The position numbers and the translations under genes are program-made. From an uncultured Eubacteriales bacterium (lineage in GTDB: Bacteria; Bacillota; Clostridia; Oscillospirales; Oscillospiraceae): 42,471 nt of DNA. Positions 14,869-23,874 of this stretch are shown here, piece after piece (positions within the stretch are counted from its first letter, which is position 1; each line of letters begins with the position of its first letter). The notes under the pieces were generated by a model. The model saw only the letters and a list, made by a program, of their open reading frames with translations, ran no database searches and was not told where the DNA came from. Location: assembly GCA_900546615.1 (NCBI GenBank), contig URDJ01000026.1, forward strand, positions 1 through 42,471, read 5' to 3'.

Positions 14869-16215
14869 AACGCGGCTGTGCAAGAAGCCGCTCTGTGAAC
14901 CGGGAGATATTGCCGCGAGCAGCACGGCCGGGTTGAGCTGGCCGTTTACAATGAAGGCCGTGGACAGCGGAGCGGCGAGGGAAGCGAAGATCGTTGCAAC
15001 GGCGTTGTTGTTGAATACGTTCGTTATAAGGGGCACACCCACGACACACACTATGCCCATCGCTATGGAGCCGCTGTCTGCCAGCACAGGGCCGACGGAA
15101 TCCAACAGCCACTGCTTAATTCCGCAGACGTCGGAGCCTATCGCCGTGCCGAGGACCGAGAAAATGCCCAAGGCCATGGCGACGTTCCAGTTGACCGTTT
15201 TGAGGTACTTTTCAAAGTCGAAAAGTTTTACCGTGTTGCCCTCTTTATCCTTGCGCTTCATAAATGAAAGTGCAAGGCATACAAGGCCAAGAACGCCATA
15301 CTGGCCGATCTTGCTGAGAGTTGTGAACGAGCTGGGAACCAGGCCGAAGAGGGCAAACACAAGGAAGCCCAGTATAAAGGTCATCTGGTATTTATCCATG
15401 TGCGCGTTCCGGCGCAGGCTTTCTATCTCGCGGAAGTCCGTGCTTGCAAGCCTTCCGAAATCGCACTTGAAAACGTACTTCATCGCCAGTACATAAAAGG
15501 CAAAGAATACGAATCCGGTAACAATCTCAAATATCGTGTACACACCGGCGTTTACCGACATCCCGTAATCCGCCAGAGCGTTGTCAAAGAAGTCGAACCT
15601 GAACGCAAAATCCGGCATGACCGCGCTTCGGTAAGTGAAGCCCAGACAGATCGCCAGGAAAAGGCCTAGATTCATGAACTTGGCGTATTTGTCCTTCCGG
15701 CTTATGCCCGCAAAGTCAAGTATGGCATCCAGTATGGGGAAGGCCAGCAGCATGGTACCCACCGTGTTCATGAAGTTCACTGCGATCGAGAACACTATGA
15801 GAAAGCAGTATGAGAGAAGCATCGGCTTGCGCTGGAAGAACTTTCTCGTCAGCAATATGGACGCTATGGAAACGCCCGTTCCTGCGTCGTTCATGGCCGT
15901 GATTATAGCGGTGATAAGGAAAAAACCGTATACCAGCTGATGACCGAATGTGCTGCTTATGGCCACGGATATACTGTCGAAGTATCCGCCCAAGGTCAAG
16001 GCAACTATGGCGACCATGGTCGGCCAAAGGGTCTCACCAGTGAAAATGACAGCTATTATAACTCCAACAAACACACCCAGGCAGCAAACGCCGATCTCCG
16101 TAACAGCGCCCCAGGTGGGGATGACCAGGCCCGAGAACAGCATCACAGCAATTGCTATTGCCGAACCTACATAGTATTTCGCACCTCTTTTGTCGCACTT
16201 AACTTGTGTACTCAT
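14833..16215 (-). CDS. DASS/SLC13-type anion transporter, C-terminally truncated
   Basis: The 460-residue frame has about ten membrane segments and fits the divalent-anion:sodium symporter group, which carries C4-dicarboxylates or related acids. Two half-repeats show the expected Asn-Thr/Asn-rich hairpin tips: VNFMNTVGTMLLAFP and LITNVFNNNAVATIF. After LLAAISPGSQSGFL, relatives continue with a TPAAS-type motif and a last helix; here the frame instead runs into HSRVKTELSC and stops inside the terminator. So about 50 C-terminal residues appear lost by deletion or frameshift, and function is doubtful. The start at 16215 is chosen because it has a GAGAGGG site; the longer frame to 16794 runs through the divergent LysR gene. 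Its likely regulator, the LysR gene at 16309, is also broken. Confidence 0.7.
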   Translation of the reverse strand: MSTQVKCDKRGAKYYVGSAIAIAVMLFSGLVIPTWGAVTEIGVCCLGVFVGVIIAVIFTGETLWPTMVAIVALTLGGYFDSISVAISSTFGHQLVYGFFLITAIITAMNDAGTGVSIASILLTRKFFQRKPMLLSYCFLIVFSIAVNFMNTVGTMLLAFPILDAILDFAGISRKDKYAKFMNLGLFLAICLGFTYRSAVMPDFAFRFDFFDNALADYGMSVNAGVYTIFEIVTGFVFFAFYVLAMKYVFKCDFGRLASTDFREIESLRRNAHMDKYQMTFILGFLVFALFGLVPSSFTTLSKIGQYGVLGLVCLALSFMKRKDKEGNTVKLFDFEKYLKTVNWNVAMALGIFSVLGTAIGSDVCGIKQWLLDSVGPVLADSGSIAMGIVCVVGVPLITNVFNNNAVATIFASLAAPLSTAFIVNGQLNPAVLLAAISPGSQSGFLHSRVKTELSCRCAGG

Positions 16216-16233
16216 AAGCCCTCTCTTCTGTTC

Positions 16234-16263
16234 TTGAAAAATAATGTCGGCTATGTATATAAT
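16234..16263 (+). promoter_or_regulatory. Promoter of the LysR pseudogene in the divergent region
   Basis: -35 TTGAAA (16234-16239), 18-base spacer, perfect -10 TATAAT (16258-16263). An AT-rich inverted repeat TAATT-AA-AATTA (16260-16271) overlaps it and may be a LysR site serving both directions. Confidence 0.5.
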
Positions 16264-16308
16264 TAAAATTAATATTACTTTGGATATGCTAAGGAGCAAT
16301 AAGCAGGG

Positions 16309-17219
16309 ATGAATTTCTACGACATCAACCTTGTGGACCTCCAGGTCTTTCAGGAGTTGTACAGACAGCGCAGCATAAGCAAGACGGCAAAGGAGCTTTT
16401 CACCTCCCGGCAGTCCGTTGCGCGCAGCATACAGAACATCGAGAACATCATGCAGCACGAGCTCTTTGTCCGCTCGCCCCAGGGCACTTTCCCCACAGAC
16501 TACGCAAACGAGCTCATAAAGCATGTCCAGCCGCTGCTCGACGCTGCCGGCGACATGATACGCTTCAACGAGGAATACGACCGGTCCAGCGCTCCTGTCA
16601 GTCTGGGACTGCTCGGCCAGTACCAGACGGGTCAGTTCCTCGAGGACGCGATTTCCGTCTTCGTCGAGCGATATCCGGAGCTCTCCGTGAACGTCTTTCA
16701 CTATGACTGGCCGGACATACTCGACGCGCTGGACAAGAAAACGCTCGATTTTGCTTACACTGCGCTCGTTCCGCAGTACAATCGCCCAAATCACAGAAGC
16801 ATTCAGCTCTTCAGCGATGATTTTGTGGTCGTAGTGCCAAAGGGCGGAGAGCTTGACTGTGCCGGGAGCGTCGGCCCGGAGATACTCGACAAATATCAGC
16901 CGGTGCTGTATTCACGATACAACATCCAGGTCGGCATGGTCAACGACTACGCCCGTGAGCAGGGCGTCAGCATGACGGAGCCGGTGACGACAAGCGACTA
17001 TCTGCTTCTCAGCGACTACATAGGGCGGGAGACTATGTGCTTATTCTGCTAAGGTATGTAGCTGAACGGCTTGCCGAGGGCCGCGACGACCTCCGGCTTC
17101 TCCCCTTTTCTCCGCCGCTGCAGCGCCGGTCGGGTTTGATATACCGAAGTGACCTCTTTCTGAGTGAAAACCACAGAAGATTCATAAAGCTGCTAAAGGG
17201 CGCCTTCCGCAGGCGCTGA
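16309..17219 (+). pseudogene. LysR-type regulator, frameshifted near its C-terminus
   Basis: The first frame (16309-17052, 247 residues) gives a normal LysR N-terminal helix-turn-helix (SISKTAKELFTSRQSVARSI) and most of the effector-binding domain, then stops at CLFC. The frame entered near 17037 continues with LILLRYVAERLAEGRDDLR and ends at 17219. Joined, the two give about 303 residues, the usual LysR length, and the total of 911 bases is one short of a multiple of three, so a single-base deletion explains it. It stands divergent from the truncated DASS transporter, the classic regulator-target layout. Either the locus is decaying or the assembly has an error; both partners being damaged favours decay. 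Confidence 0.8.
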
Positions 17220-17230
17220 GGCCGCAGCGC

Positions 17231-18091
17231 TCAGCTCAGCTGGGCCATTTCCTCGTCCGTCAGCACAAAGTCGAAGATGTTCAGGTTCGAAGCCTGATTT
17301 TTCGGGTTCGAGGACTTGGGTATAGATACTATGCCGGACTGGAAATTATATCTCAGCTGGACCTGCGCCCAGTGCTTTCCGTATTTCTCACCTATCGCGG
17401 CGAGCTTTGCCTTGTAGTCCTCGTCAACGGCGAACACGCGCGGAGCTATGCTGAAACTCAGCGGAGAGTGGGCGATGGGCTGTATGCCCAGCTCCTTGCT
17501 CAGGGCAACGGCCTCACGATTCCGCATGGCGGGGTTGCAGCGTATCTCGTTAACCATGGGCAGAACAGTCCACTTGCCGTCCACAAACGCCTTGAGATGC
17601 TCTGCCTCGAAGTTAGAAACGCCTATGCCGCGGAATTTGCCCTCTTTGAGCAGCTCCTCCAGCACACCCCAGAGCTCCAGCGTCTTTTCAACATTCATCT
17701 TTTCGCCACGCTTTGCCGCGGCGTCGTCAACGGCCTTGTGGATGAGGAACATGTCGAAATAATCGGTTTTAAGATTTTTGAGGCTGTCCTCGACGCTCTT
17801 TCGTATGTTCTCCGGGCTGCTGTTATATGGGGCGCGGTTCGGGATCTTGCCCATTATGAAGAACTCCGACCTCGGTATGCCGGACTTTGCGATCTCCTCG
17901 CCGATGCCGTCCTCGTTGCCGTAGGCCATGGCGGTGTCGAACATACGGTATCCCACCTCTATGGCGGACCTCATGGCCGTGAAGTCACCGTTGAGGGGGG
18001 ACTCGTACCTGTCGTCCGCACGCCCGAAGGTGTTCGTTCCGGAACCGACAGCGGGTATCTCAATCCCATTGCGCAGCTTGAAGTATTCCAT
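17231..18091 (-). CDS. Aldo/keto reductase (copy 1)
   Basis: The 286-residue protein is an AKR with the complete catalytic tetrad: Asp52 and Tyr57 in FDTAMAYGNE, Lys82 in GKIPN, and His118 in LIHKA. The IPKSSNP stretch near the C-terminus fits NADPH binding. AKRs reduce aldehydes or ketones; the substrate is not evident. The start at 18091 follows AAGGAG by 7 bases and has a promoter with a perfect TTGACA -35 at 18141-18146. A paralogue of identical length (286 residues) lies immediately upstream on the same strand, with the same tetrad positions, so the pair arose by tandem duplication. It ends 11 bases from the LysR pseudogene, converging on it. Confidence 0.92.
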   Translation of the reverse strand: MEYFKLRNGIEIPAVGSGTNTFGRADDRYESPLNGDFTAMRSAIEVGYRMFDTAMAYGNEDGIGEEIAKSGIPRSEFFIMGKIPNRAPYNSSPENIRKSVEDSLKNLKTDYFDMFLIHKAVDDAAAKRGEKMNVEKTLELWGVLEELLKEGKFRGIGVSNFEAEHLKAFVDGKWTVLPMVNEIRCNPAMRNREAVALSKELGIQPIAHSPLSFSIAPRVFAVDEDYKAKLAAIGEKYGKHWAQVQLRYNFQSGIVSIPKSSNPKNQASNLNIFDFVLTDEEMAQLS

Positions 18092-18117
18092 AGTCTTTCT
18101 CCTTTTTAAATTTTCGG

Positions 18118-18146
18118 ATTGTCATATAATTAACTTTATCTGTCAA
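18118..18146 (-). promoter_or_regulatory. Promoter of aldo/keto reductase copy 1
   Basis: Minus-strand -35 TTGACA (18141-18146), 17-base spacer, -10 GACAAT (18118-18123). Confidence 0.55.
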
Positions 18147-18237
18147 CATTATAACGTAGCCTTTGATTCGACGGAAGAATTAAAGGCAGGCAAGGGGTGT
18201 TCGCAAAATGTACAGCCCCGTATGCGGATATTGAGAA

Positions 18238-18273
18238 GCCGCCGCTTTTGGAAACAGAAGCGGCGGCCTTTTT
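18238..18273. terminator. Hairpin terminator between the two aldo/keto reductases
   Basis: A perfect 10-bp GC stem (GCCGCCGCTT, 18238-18247, with 18258-18267). The T tract is clear on the plus side (18269-18273) and weak on the minus side, where the upstream reductase would use it. It separates the two paralogues into different transcripts. Confidence 0.6.
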
Positions 18274-18281
18274 GCGCGCTG

Positions 18282-19142
18282 TTATCGTGTAAGAGCGGCC
18301 ATTTCCTCCGGGCTCAGCTCGAAGTCAAAGATACTCAGGTTTGTCAGCTGGTTTGCCGGGTTGAAGGAGCCCGGCACTGAACACATGCCGTTCTGGTAGT
18401 TATACCTGAGTATGACCTGCGCCCAGCTCTTGCCGTATTTTTCGCCTGTCTCCACCAGCAGGGCCTTATATTCCGGATCCTCGACCTTTTTGTCCCTCGC
18501 CACGGTGAAGTTCAGCGGTGAATGGGCTTCGGGGAGTATGTCCATGCTCTTGCAATACTCTGTTATCTCCCGGGTCTGGATGGCCGGATTGCACCTGATC
18601 TGGTTGACCATCGGTTTTACGCCGGTGGCGTCCATGAGCTGGTCCAGCTGCTCTATGTTGAAGTTGGAGACGCCGATGCCGCGGAGTTTGCCTTCCTTCA
18701 TGAGCTCATTGAACGTGAGCCAGATCTCGGCCGTGCGTTCCAGGTCCATGGGCAGTCCCTGGGCCTCGGCCTTGGGCGGGACAGCGTGGTGTATGAGCAG
18801 CATGTCCAGATAATCCGTGCGCAGCCGCCGCATGCTCTCGCACACACTGTCCCGCACGCTCTGAGGGCTGACATTGTATGGCGCATAGTTCGGCACCTTG
18901 CTGCTTATGAAAAGCTCATCGCGGGGAACTCCGCTCTTTTGCAGGTGTTCACCTATTCCCTCCTCGTTGCCGTAAGCAAGCGCGGTGTCAAAAAGGCGAT
19001 AGCCAAGCTCTATCGCAGAATCCAGTGCGGTGAAGTCGTTGTTGAGCGGATTTTCAAGCTTACGGCCCTCACGGCCGTAGTTCACCGTACCGCAGCCTAT
19101 CGCCGGCATTTTTACCCCATTGTACAGCGTGAAAAACTCCAT
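18282..19142 (-). CDS. Aldo/keto reductase (copy 2)
   Basis: A 286-residue AKR with Asp52, Tyr57, Lys82 and His118 at exactly the positions found in copy 1, and the same layout of the loop after His118 (Ala-rich insertion before the LERTAEIW helix). Near the C-terminus it reads VPGSFNP where copy 1 has IPKSSNP, so the coenzyme-phosphate-binding Lys is replaced by Gly. This may shift cofactor preference. The ATG at 19142 follows AGGAGGTG by 7 bases; the longer frame to 19181 has no ribosome site. A plausible promoter lies at 19172-19200. Confidence 0.92.
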   Translation of the reverse strand: MEFFTLYNGVKMPAIGCGTVNYGREGRKLENPLNNDFTALDSAIELGYRLFDTALAYGNEEGIGEHLQKSGVPRDELFISSKVPNYAPYNVSPQSVRDSVCESMRRLRTDYLDMLLIHHAVPPKAEAQGLPMDLERTAEIWLTFNELMKEGKLRGIGVSNFNIEQLDQLMDATGVKPMVNQIRCNPAIQTREITEYCKSMDILPEAHSPLNFTVARDKKVEDPEYKALLVETGEKYGKSWAQVILRYNYQNGMCSVPGSFNPANQLTNLSIFDFELSPEEMAALTR

Positions 19143-19171
19143 GTTTGCACACCTCCTGTATTGATATGCAA

Positions 19172-19200
19172 ATCGTATCATTCTGCCAATATCTTAACAA
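19172..19200 (-). promoter_or_regulatory. Possible promoter of aldo/keto reductase copy 2
   Basis: Minus-strand -35 TTGTTA (19195-19200), 17-base spacer, -10 TACGAT (19172-19177). Each hexamer matches consensus at four of six places. Confidence 0.4.
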
Positions 19201-19364
19201 GCTTCAAAGCCGTACATCGGGTGTCTGCTTATCGGACAGTTGCTCGTTTTTTCACAACGGTCAAAAAAAACCAACCCACTTTTGTCAAATACGCGCAAAT
19301 TCCGCGCAGGAAGGTTGGAAAGACGCTGCATTCAGCAAAAAACAGAGGGAAAAGTGGAATCAAA

Positions 19365-20519
19365 ATGGCAAGATCCAAGATGAACTTCAAAGACACTATC
19401 CACGGTTTCAAGAGCATTGCATGCAGGAATTCCATACTTATCATGGTTATTGTTTCGTTTGATTCCTTCAGCATCAACATGAAGAACGCCGTCAGTACGC
19501 TTATCGGTCTCAACAGCGTCGGCCTGTCTCCCGCAACGGTGAGCACACTCGGCTCCGTATTTACACTGGTCGGCTTTCTAATCCGCACGCCGGCAGCCTC
19601 TCTGGCACCACGAGGGGTAAACGCAAGAACATACTCATCGCCGCCTTCGGCTTCTGCGTACTCACCTACGTCCTCTGGGGCTATGTATCCAGCGCCTACG
19701 CAATCTACTCCGGACTGAGCCAGTTCGCGGCCTCTTTCGGCCGTCACCTCGCTGCCTGTTGTGGCGGTCTCAATGGAGAATCAATATGTGCCCAAGCTCG
19801 CAGAACTGACCGGACTGTCATATCTGGCCACAGAAACTGCCTGGTCTTCGCTCAATGGCATCTCCCGCATCGTTCTGGGCGTTCTGTGCGACTTTGTGAA
19901 CCCGTCCATACTCGTCGTCATAATCATAGGCTGTATGGCCGTGAGCCTGTTCGGCATGGACACCGCTTTCTGCACCAGTTTCAGGCAAGGTGCCGGCGGT
20001 TCCACGATAGCGTTCCTGGGAGAGTTTGACGTCCTGCCCAGGCTGTCTCAGCGCGAGGACTTGATTTTAGAGGAGCCTGTCATCCCGGGCGGCGCTATGC
20101 GAAAAAGCCGGGGATTCATCTGCTGGAAGCTCGTGTCGCTGTGCCTGATGAGCTCGCTGCCGATGATGACCTACGCCGCGGAGAGCAACTTTCTCCCCGC
20201 GCTCTGCGAGACGCGGGAGCTGGAGTATCTGGGCGCTCTCACTGTGGCGACAGGGATTTCCAGCGCGATCAGCGTGCTGGGAATGAAGTCCATCAGGCCT
20301 GAGCAGGCAGGCTCGTTCTCAGGGACGAACCTGTTCATCGACGACCTTTTCACGCTCCTTTCCGGCTCCGCTGCGGGCCTAACAGGCGGCATATACGGCC
20401 TTGGCGCCAGCTTTCAGGTGATCGGCTGTCTGCCTCTGATTGGTGCCGCTATAAATGTTCTGATTTTTACTGAATTTGCGATTGCTTCTGTTACGTATGA
20501 TGAGTTGATGGAGGCCTGA
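19365..20519 (+). pseudogene. MFS transporter remnant with several frame breaks
   Basis: A first frame from the ATG at 19365 encodes a normal MFS start (DSFSINMKNAVSTLIG, then a LVGFLIRTPA motif). After about 19600 the sensible protein continues in a second frame (GKRKNILIAAFGFCVLTYVL), and near 19740 in a third frame (ENQYVPKLAELTGLS...GISRIVLGVLCDF). Further on, between about 19990 and 20100, the membrane pattern is lost and then resumes, which suggests an internal deletion or rearrangement. The third frame ends at 20519. No single frame gives a complete transporter, so the gene is dead or badly assembled. The original substrate is unknown; the family resembles OFA-like carriers only in general form. 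Confidence 0.75.
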
Positions 20520-20543
20520 TGATAAACGCGTTCCACACTGCCG

Positions 20544-20576
20544 AAAAAACCGCGGCGCCATTGTTGATGGCGCCGC
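20544..20576 (-). terminator. Terminator of pgmB
   Basis: A 10-bp stem (GCGGCGCCAT, 20552-20561, with 20567-20576), TGTTG loop, then six T on the minus strand. It ends the glucoside locus. Confidence 0.9.
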
Positions 20577-20600
20577 AGTTTCGTCGTTACAGCGTGGGGA

Positions 20601-21242
20601 TCATTCGGTTATTTCGAGCAGCTCCTTGACGCTCGTCATGTTGTACTCGCCGGAGTGGGCCTTGGCCGCGTCTCCTACGCAGGCTACGTCAAAGCCACCG
20701 GCGTGCCCGGCCTGCGCGCCCGAAACCGCGTCCTCGACCACAAGGCACACTGCCGCATCGAGGCCAAGCATCTCGGCTGCCTTCAGGAAAACTTCCGGGT
20801 CGGGCTTCGAGCGCGTTATATTATTTCCATCGCTAACCGCGTCAAAGTAATCCCCAAGACCCAGCTGCCCCAGTATGAAGGGCGTGTTCTTGCTCGACGA
20901 GCCTATCGCCAGCTTCAGGCCCTTCGCGCGCAGGCCGTCCAGCGTAGCCTTGACCTCGTCGCTCAAATCCGCCGGGCTCATCTGCGCGAGGCTCTCGCGG
21001 TATATGTCGTTCTTCATCGCCGCAAGCTCCGCCTTCCGCTCCGCCGACAGCGCCGGGCCTTCGTAGCGCTCGAGCACGATCTCAAGGCTCTCCATCCTCG
21101 ATACGCCGCGCAGCCTGTTGTTTATCTCCCGGTCGAAGTACACGCCCATGCTGTCCGCCATCTGTTTCCATGCCAGATAGTGGTACTCGTCCGTAAAGCA
21201 GATGACCCCATCCAGATCAAAAATCACTGCCTGATACTTCAT
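20601..21242 (-). CDS. pgmB: Beta-phosphoglucomutase
   Basis: The 213-residue HAD-superfamily protein opens with FDLDGVICFTDEYHYLAW: the nucleophile Asp and the acid/base Asp of the DxD pair, followed by the cap-domain motif typical of beta-phosphoglucomutase. Later motifs are GSSSKN (phosphate-binding Ser), KPDPEVFLKA (Lys) and VVEDAVSGAQAG (Mg-binding Asp). It turns beta-glucose-1-phosphate into glucose-6-phosphate. The start at 21242 follows GAGAGGAC; a longer frame to 21320 overlaps the glucosidase gene and is not used. It begins 19 bases after the GH13 gene, and the GH65 phosphorylase that makes its substrate is in the same locus, so the assignment is firm. Confidence 0.93.
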   Translation of the reverse strand: MKYQAVIFDLDGVICFTDEYHYLAWKQMADSMGVYFDREINNRLRGVSRMESLEIVLERYEGPALSAERKAELAAMKNDIYRESLAQMSPADLSDEVKATLDGLRAKGLKLAIGSSSKNTPFILGQLGLGDYFDAVSDGNNITRSKPDPEVFLKAAEMLGLDAAVCLVVEDAVSGAQAGHAGGFDVACVGDAAKAHSGEYNMTSVKELLEITE

Positions 21243-21261
21243 TTTGCCGTCCTCTCTTTTC

Positions 21262-22938
21262 TTACAGTATTGCCAGTACAAATGCGTCCCAGGGCTGCAG
21301 CTTCGACGCTCCGCCCTCAATGACGGGACTGCCCACCTCTATCAGCCGCTCAGCGCCCTCGAACTCCGCCGGTATCCTGCACTCCGCCGCCTCGTCCGAG
21401 AGGTTAACGACACACAGCAGCTTCTGCCCGCCGAGGCTGCGCGTGTAGGCGAAGACCTGCCTGTGCTCGGGCAGCAGCAGCTCATAGCTGCCGTAGACGA
21501 TCAGCTTGTGCTCGTGCCGGAGCTTTATAAGCTCCTGATAGAACCTGAACACCGAATCGGGCCGCGCGAGCTGCTCCGCCGCGTTTATCTCCTTATAATT
21601 CGGGTTCACCATTATCCACGGCGTGCCGGTCGTGAAGCCCGCGTTTGCCGAGCCGTCCCACTGCATGGGCGTGCGGGCATTGTCACGGCTCTTGTAGCGC
21701 AGGTACTCCAGCATCTCGTCGGGCGTGAAGGCGCCGCTTGCGGTGAGCTCGTTGAAGGCGTTGATGCTCTCGACGTCGCGGAAGTCCTCAAGCCCGCCGA
21801 AGGGCGCGTTCGTCATGCCCAGCTCCTCGCCCTCGTAGATGTAGGGAGTGCCCTGCATCATGTGTATCGTCAGGGCTATGGCTTTGGCGCTTTTCTCGCG
21901 CAGCTGCTTCGTGCTGTCGTTCCCGAGCCTCGAGACTATCCTCGGCTGGTCGTGGTTGCACCAGTATAGGCTGTTCCAGGCACGGCCGTCAAGCCCCTTC
22001 TGCCACTTCGTAAGCAGCGCCTTCATCTCGACGAGGTCCATCTTGCGCTTATTCCACTTGAAGCTCTCGCCGCCGTCGAGGTCCATGTGCTCAAACTGGA
22101 AGGCCATGGTCAGCTCCGTGCCCTCCTCGTTGGCGTACTGGCAGGCCTGCTCGACAGTCAGACCCGCGCACTCCCCCACCGTCAGCAGGTCGTAGCGCCC
22201 CAGCACTTCCCTGTGCATCTCCTGAAGGTATCTGTGCACATTCGGCCCGTTCACGACGTAGGGCGCGAAACTGCCGTAGCTGCTGCCCGGCCTCAGCTCC
22301 CCGTCCGGCATATCCGGCGTCTTGCTTATCATGCTGATGACGTCCATCCTGAAACCGTCCACTCCCCTGCCGCACCACCAGCGCATCATGCTGAAGATCT
22401 CCTCGCGCAGGGCGGGGTTATCCCAGTTCAGGTCTGGCTGGAAGCTGCCGAAGGTGTGCAGGTAGTACTGCCCCGTCGTCTCATCGTACTGCCACGCGCT
22501 GCCGGAAAAGTTCGAACCCCAGTTGTTCGGAGGCCCGCCGTTCTTCCCGTCGCGCCAGATATAGTAGTCGCGCTTGGGGTTGTCCCTGGACGAGCGGCTC
22601 TCAATGAACCACGGGTGCGTCTCAGAGGTATGATTCACGACGAGATCGATAACTATGCGCAGGCCGCGCGCGTGGGCCTCAGCCAGCAGTCGGTCGAAGT
22701 CCTCCATCGTGCCGAAGCAGGGCTCTATGTCCTGATAGTTGCTTATGTCGTAGCCATTGTCCCCGCCGGGAGAGCGATAGAAGGGCGACAGCCAGATGAC
22801 ATCCACGCCCAGCTCCTTCAGATAATCCAGTCTGGAGGTCACTCCGGCGAGGTCGCCTATGCCGTCGCCGTTCGAGTCCTGGAAGCTGCGGGGATACACC
22901 TGGTATACCACGCTCTCCTTCCACCATGCCTGTTTCAT
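21262..22938 (-). CDS. GH13 alpha-glucosidase, oligo-1,6-glucosidase type
   Basis: The 558-residue cytoplasmic enzyme (no signal peptide) has the GH13_31 order of motifs: DLVVNHTS (region I), GFRMDVIS with nucleophile Asp199 (region II), TVGECAG with acid Glu256 (region III) and NHDQPR with Asp330 (region IV). Val200 directly after the nucleophile is the residue that in this subfamily goes with alpha-1,6 specificity, while Ala or Thr goes with alpha-1,4. So isomaltose or isomalto-oligosaccharides are likely substrates; trehalose-6-phosphate hydrolase or DexB is the alternative. AGGAGG precedes the ATG at 22938 by 8 bases. A terminator-like hairpin at 22989-23021 lies between it and the upstream permease gene and probably lowers its expression relative to the transporter. 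Confidence 0.9.
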   Translation of the reverse strand: MKQAWWKESVVYQVYPRSFQDSNGDGIGDLAGVTSRLDYLKELGVDVIWLSPFYRSPGGDNGYDISNYQDIEPCFGTMEDFDRLLAEAHARGLRIVIDLVVNHTSETHPWFIESRSSRDNPKRDYYIWRDGKNGGPPNNWGSNFSGSAWQYDETTGQYYLHTFGSFQPDLNWDNPALREEIFSMMRWWCGRGVDGFRMDVISMISKTPDMPDGELRPGSSYGSFAPYVVNGPNVHRYLQEMHREVLGRYDLLTVGECAGLTVEQACQYANEEGTELTMAFQFEHMDLDGGESFKWNKRKMDLVEMKALLTKWQKGLDGRAWNSLYWCNHDQPRIVSRLGNDSTKQLREKSAKAIALTIHMMQGTPYIYEGEELGMTNAPFGGLEDFRDVESINAFNELTASGAFTPDEMLEYLRYKSRDNARTPMQWDGSANAGFTTGTPWIMVNPNYKEINAAEQLARPDSVFRFYQELIKLRHEHKLIVYGSYELLLPEHRQVFAYTRSLGGQKLLCVVNLSDEAAECRIPAEFEGAERLIEVGSPVIEGGASKLQPWDAFVLAIL

Positions 22939-22988
22939 ACCTTATATCCTCCTGATGATATCAACAATGCAGAGCCGCTGAAAGGCTC

Positions 22989-23021
22989 AAAAAAGGGGCC
23001 GGAGGCGATACGTCCGACCCC
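22989..23021 (-). terminator. Terminator between the sugar permease and GH13 genes
   Basis: GGGGCCGGA (22995-23003) pairs with TCCGACCCC (23013-23021) with one mismatch; six T follow on the minus strand. No clear promoter is seen before the GH13 gene, so partial read-through is likely. Confidence 0.7.
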
Positions 23022-23030
23022 TGTTCGGTA

Positions 23031-23861
23031 TTATTTCTCTCCGTCCATGCGGAGGCCGACAAGGAAAAACTTGTTGAATATGAGGTAAATGATGATGATG
23101 GGCACCACAGAAATGCAGGCCGCGGCCATGACCTGGTTCCACATCGTGCCGGCGTTCTGGGACTGGAAGCTCTGCAGGCCGAGGGTCAGGGTGTACTTGG
23201 TATCGGTCTTTATGTAGAGCATCGGGGCCGTGAAGGCGTTCCAGAAACCCATAAAGCCGAAGATGGCCGTGGTGGCGATAGTGGGCCTTGCGAGCGGCAT
23301 CGCTATGCGGAAGAACACGCCGTAGCGGTTCAGCCCGTCGATCTCCGCCGCCTCGGCGACGTCGTGCGGGAAGTTCATGAAGAACTGGCGCATGAGGAAA
23401 ATGTTGCCTATGTTGGCCGCCGCGGGCAGAATGAGCGCCGCGTAGCTGTCGAGCATGCCGAACTCCTTGAGCAGCAGGTAGTTCGGGATGAGCAGCACCT
23501 GGCCGGGTATCATCATGAGCAGCAGCAGCGCATGGTGTATCTTGTTGCGGCCGGGATAGTTCAGGCAGCTGAGCGAATAGCCCGCCATCGAGTTTATGAA
23601 CACGTTGATGACCGTGCCCACCGTGGCGACGAACAGCGAGTTCAGAAACCATCTCGGGAACAGAGAGCTGTGGCCAAAGATGGTGGCGTAGTTGTCCAGC
23701 GTCATGTTCTCGGAGATGAGGCTCATATTGCCGCCCACGATCTCACGCAGGGGCTTGAAAGAGGCCGCCACCATCCAGAGGAAGGGGTAGAGCGTTATAA
23801 AGGCGTAGAGTATGAGCACCACGTAGAGCGCTATGCGCCCGGCTTTTTTCTTGGATTTCAT
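23031..23861 (-). CDS. ABC sugar transporter permease (MalG type)
   Basis: The 276-residue protein has six membrane segments and the EAA loop EAAEIDGLNRYGVFFRIAMP that docks the ATPase. The short N-terminus and the order after a longer partner make it the MalG-type half of a CUT1 transporter. The start at 23861 follows AAGGAGG by 8 bases; a longer frame to 23894 overlaps the other permease gene and lacks a site. It lies 13 bases after that gene. No ATPase gene is present in the window, so the system probably borrows a shared MsmK-like ATPase, as many Firmicutes CUT1 transporters do. Confidence 0.93.
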   Translation of the reverse strand: MKSKKKAGRIALYVVLILYAFITLYPFLWMVAASFKPLREIVGGNMSLISENMTLDNYATIFGHSSLFPRWFLNSLFVATVGTVINVFINSMAGYSLSCLNYPGRNKIHHALLLLMMIPGQVLLIPNYLLLKEFGMLDSYAALILPAAANIGNIFLMRQFFMNFPHDVAEAAEIDGLNRYGVFFRIAMPLARPTIATTAIFGFMGFWNAFTAPMLYIKTDTKYTLTLGLQSFQSQNAGTMWNQVMAAACISVVPIIIIYLIFNKFFLVGLRMDGEK

Positions 23862-23874
23862 ATATCCCGCCTCC

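Noticed and set aside
16216..16794. N-terminal extension of the DASS transporter frame
   Set aside because: It runs antisense through the LysR gene and both promoters; a ribosome site and a normal N-terminus exist at 16215.
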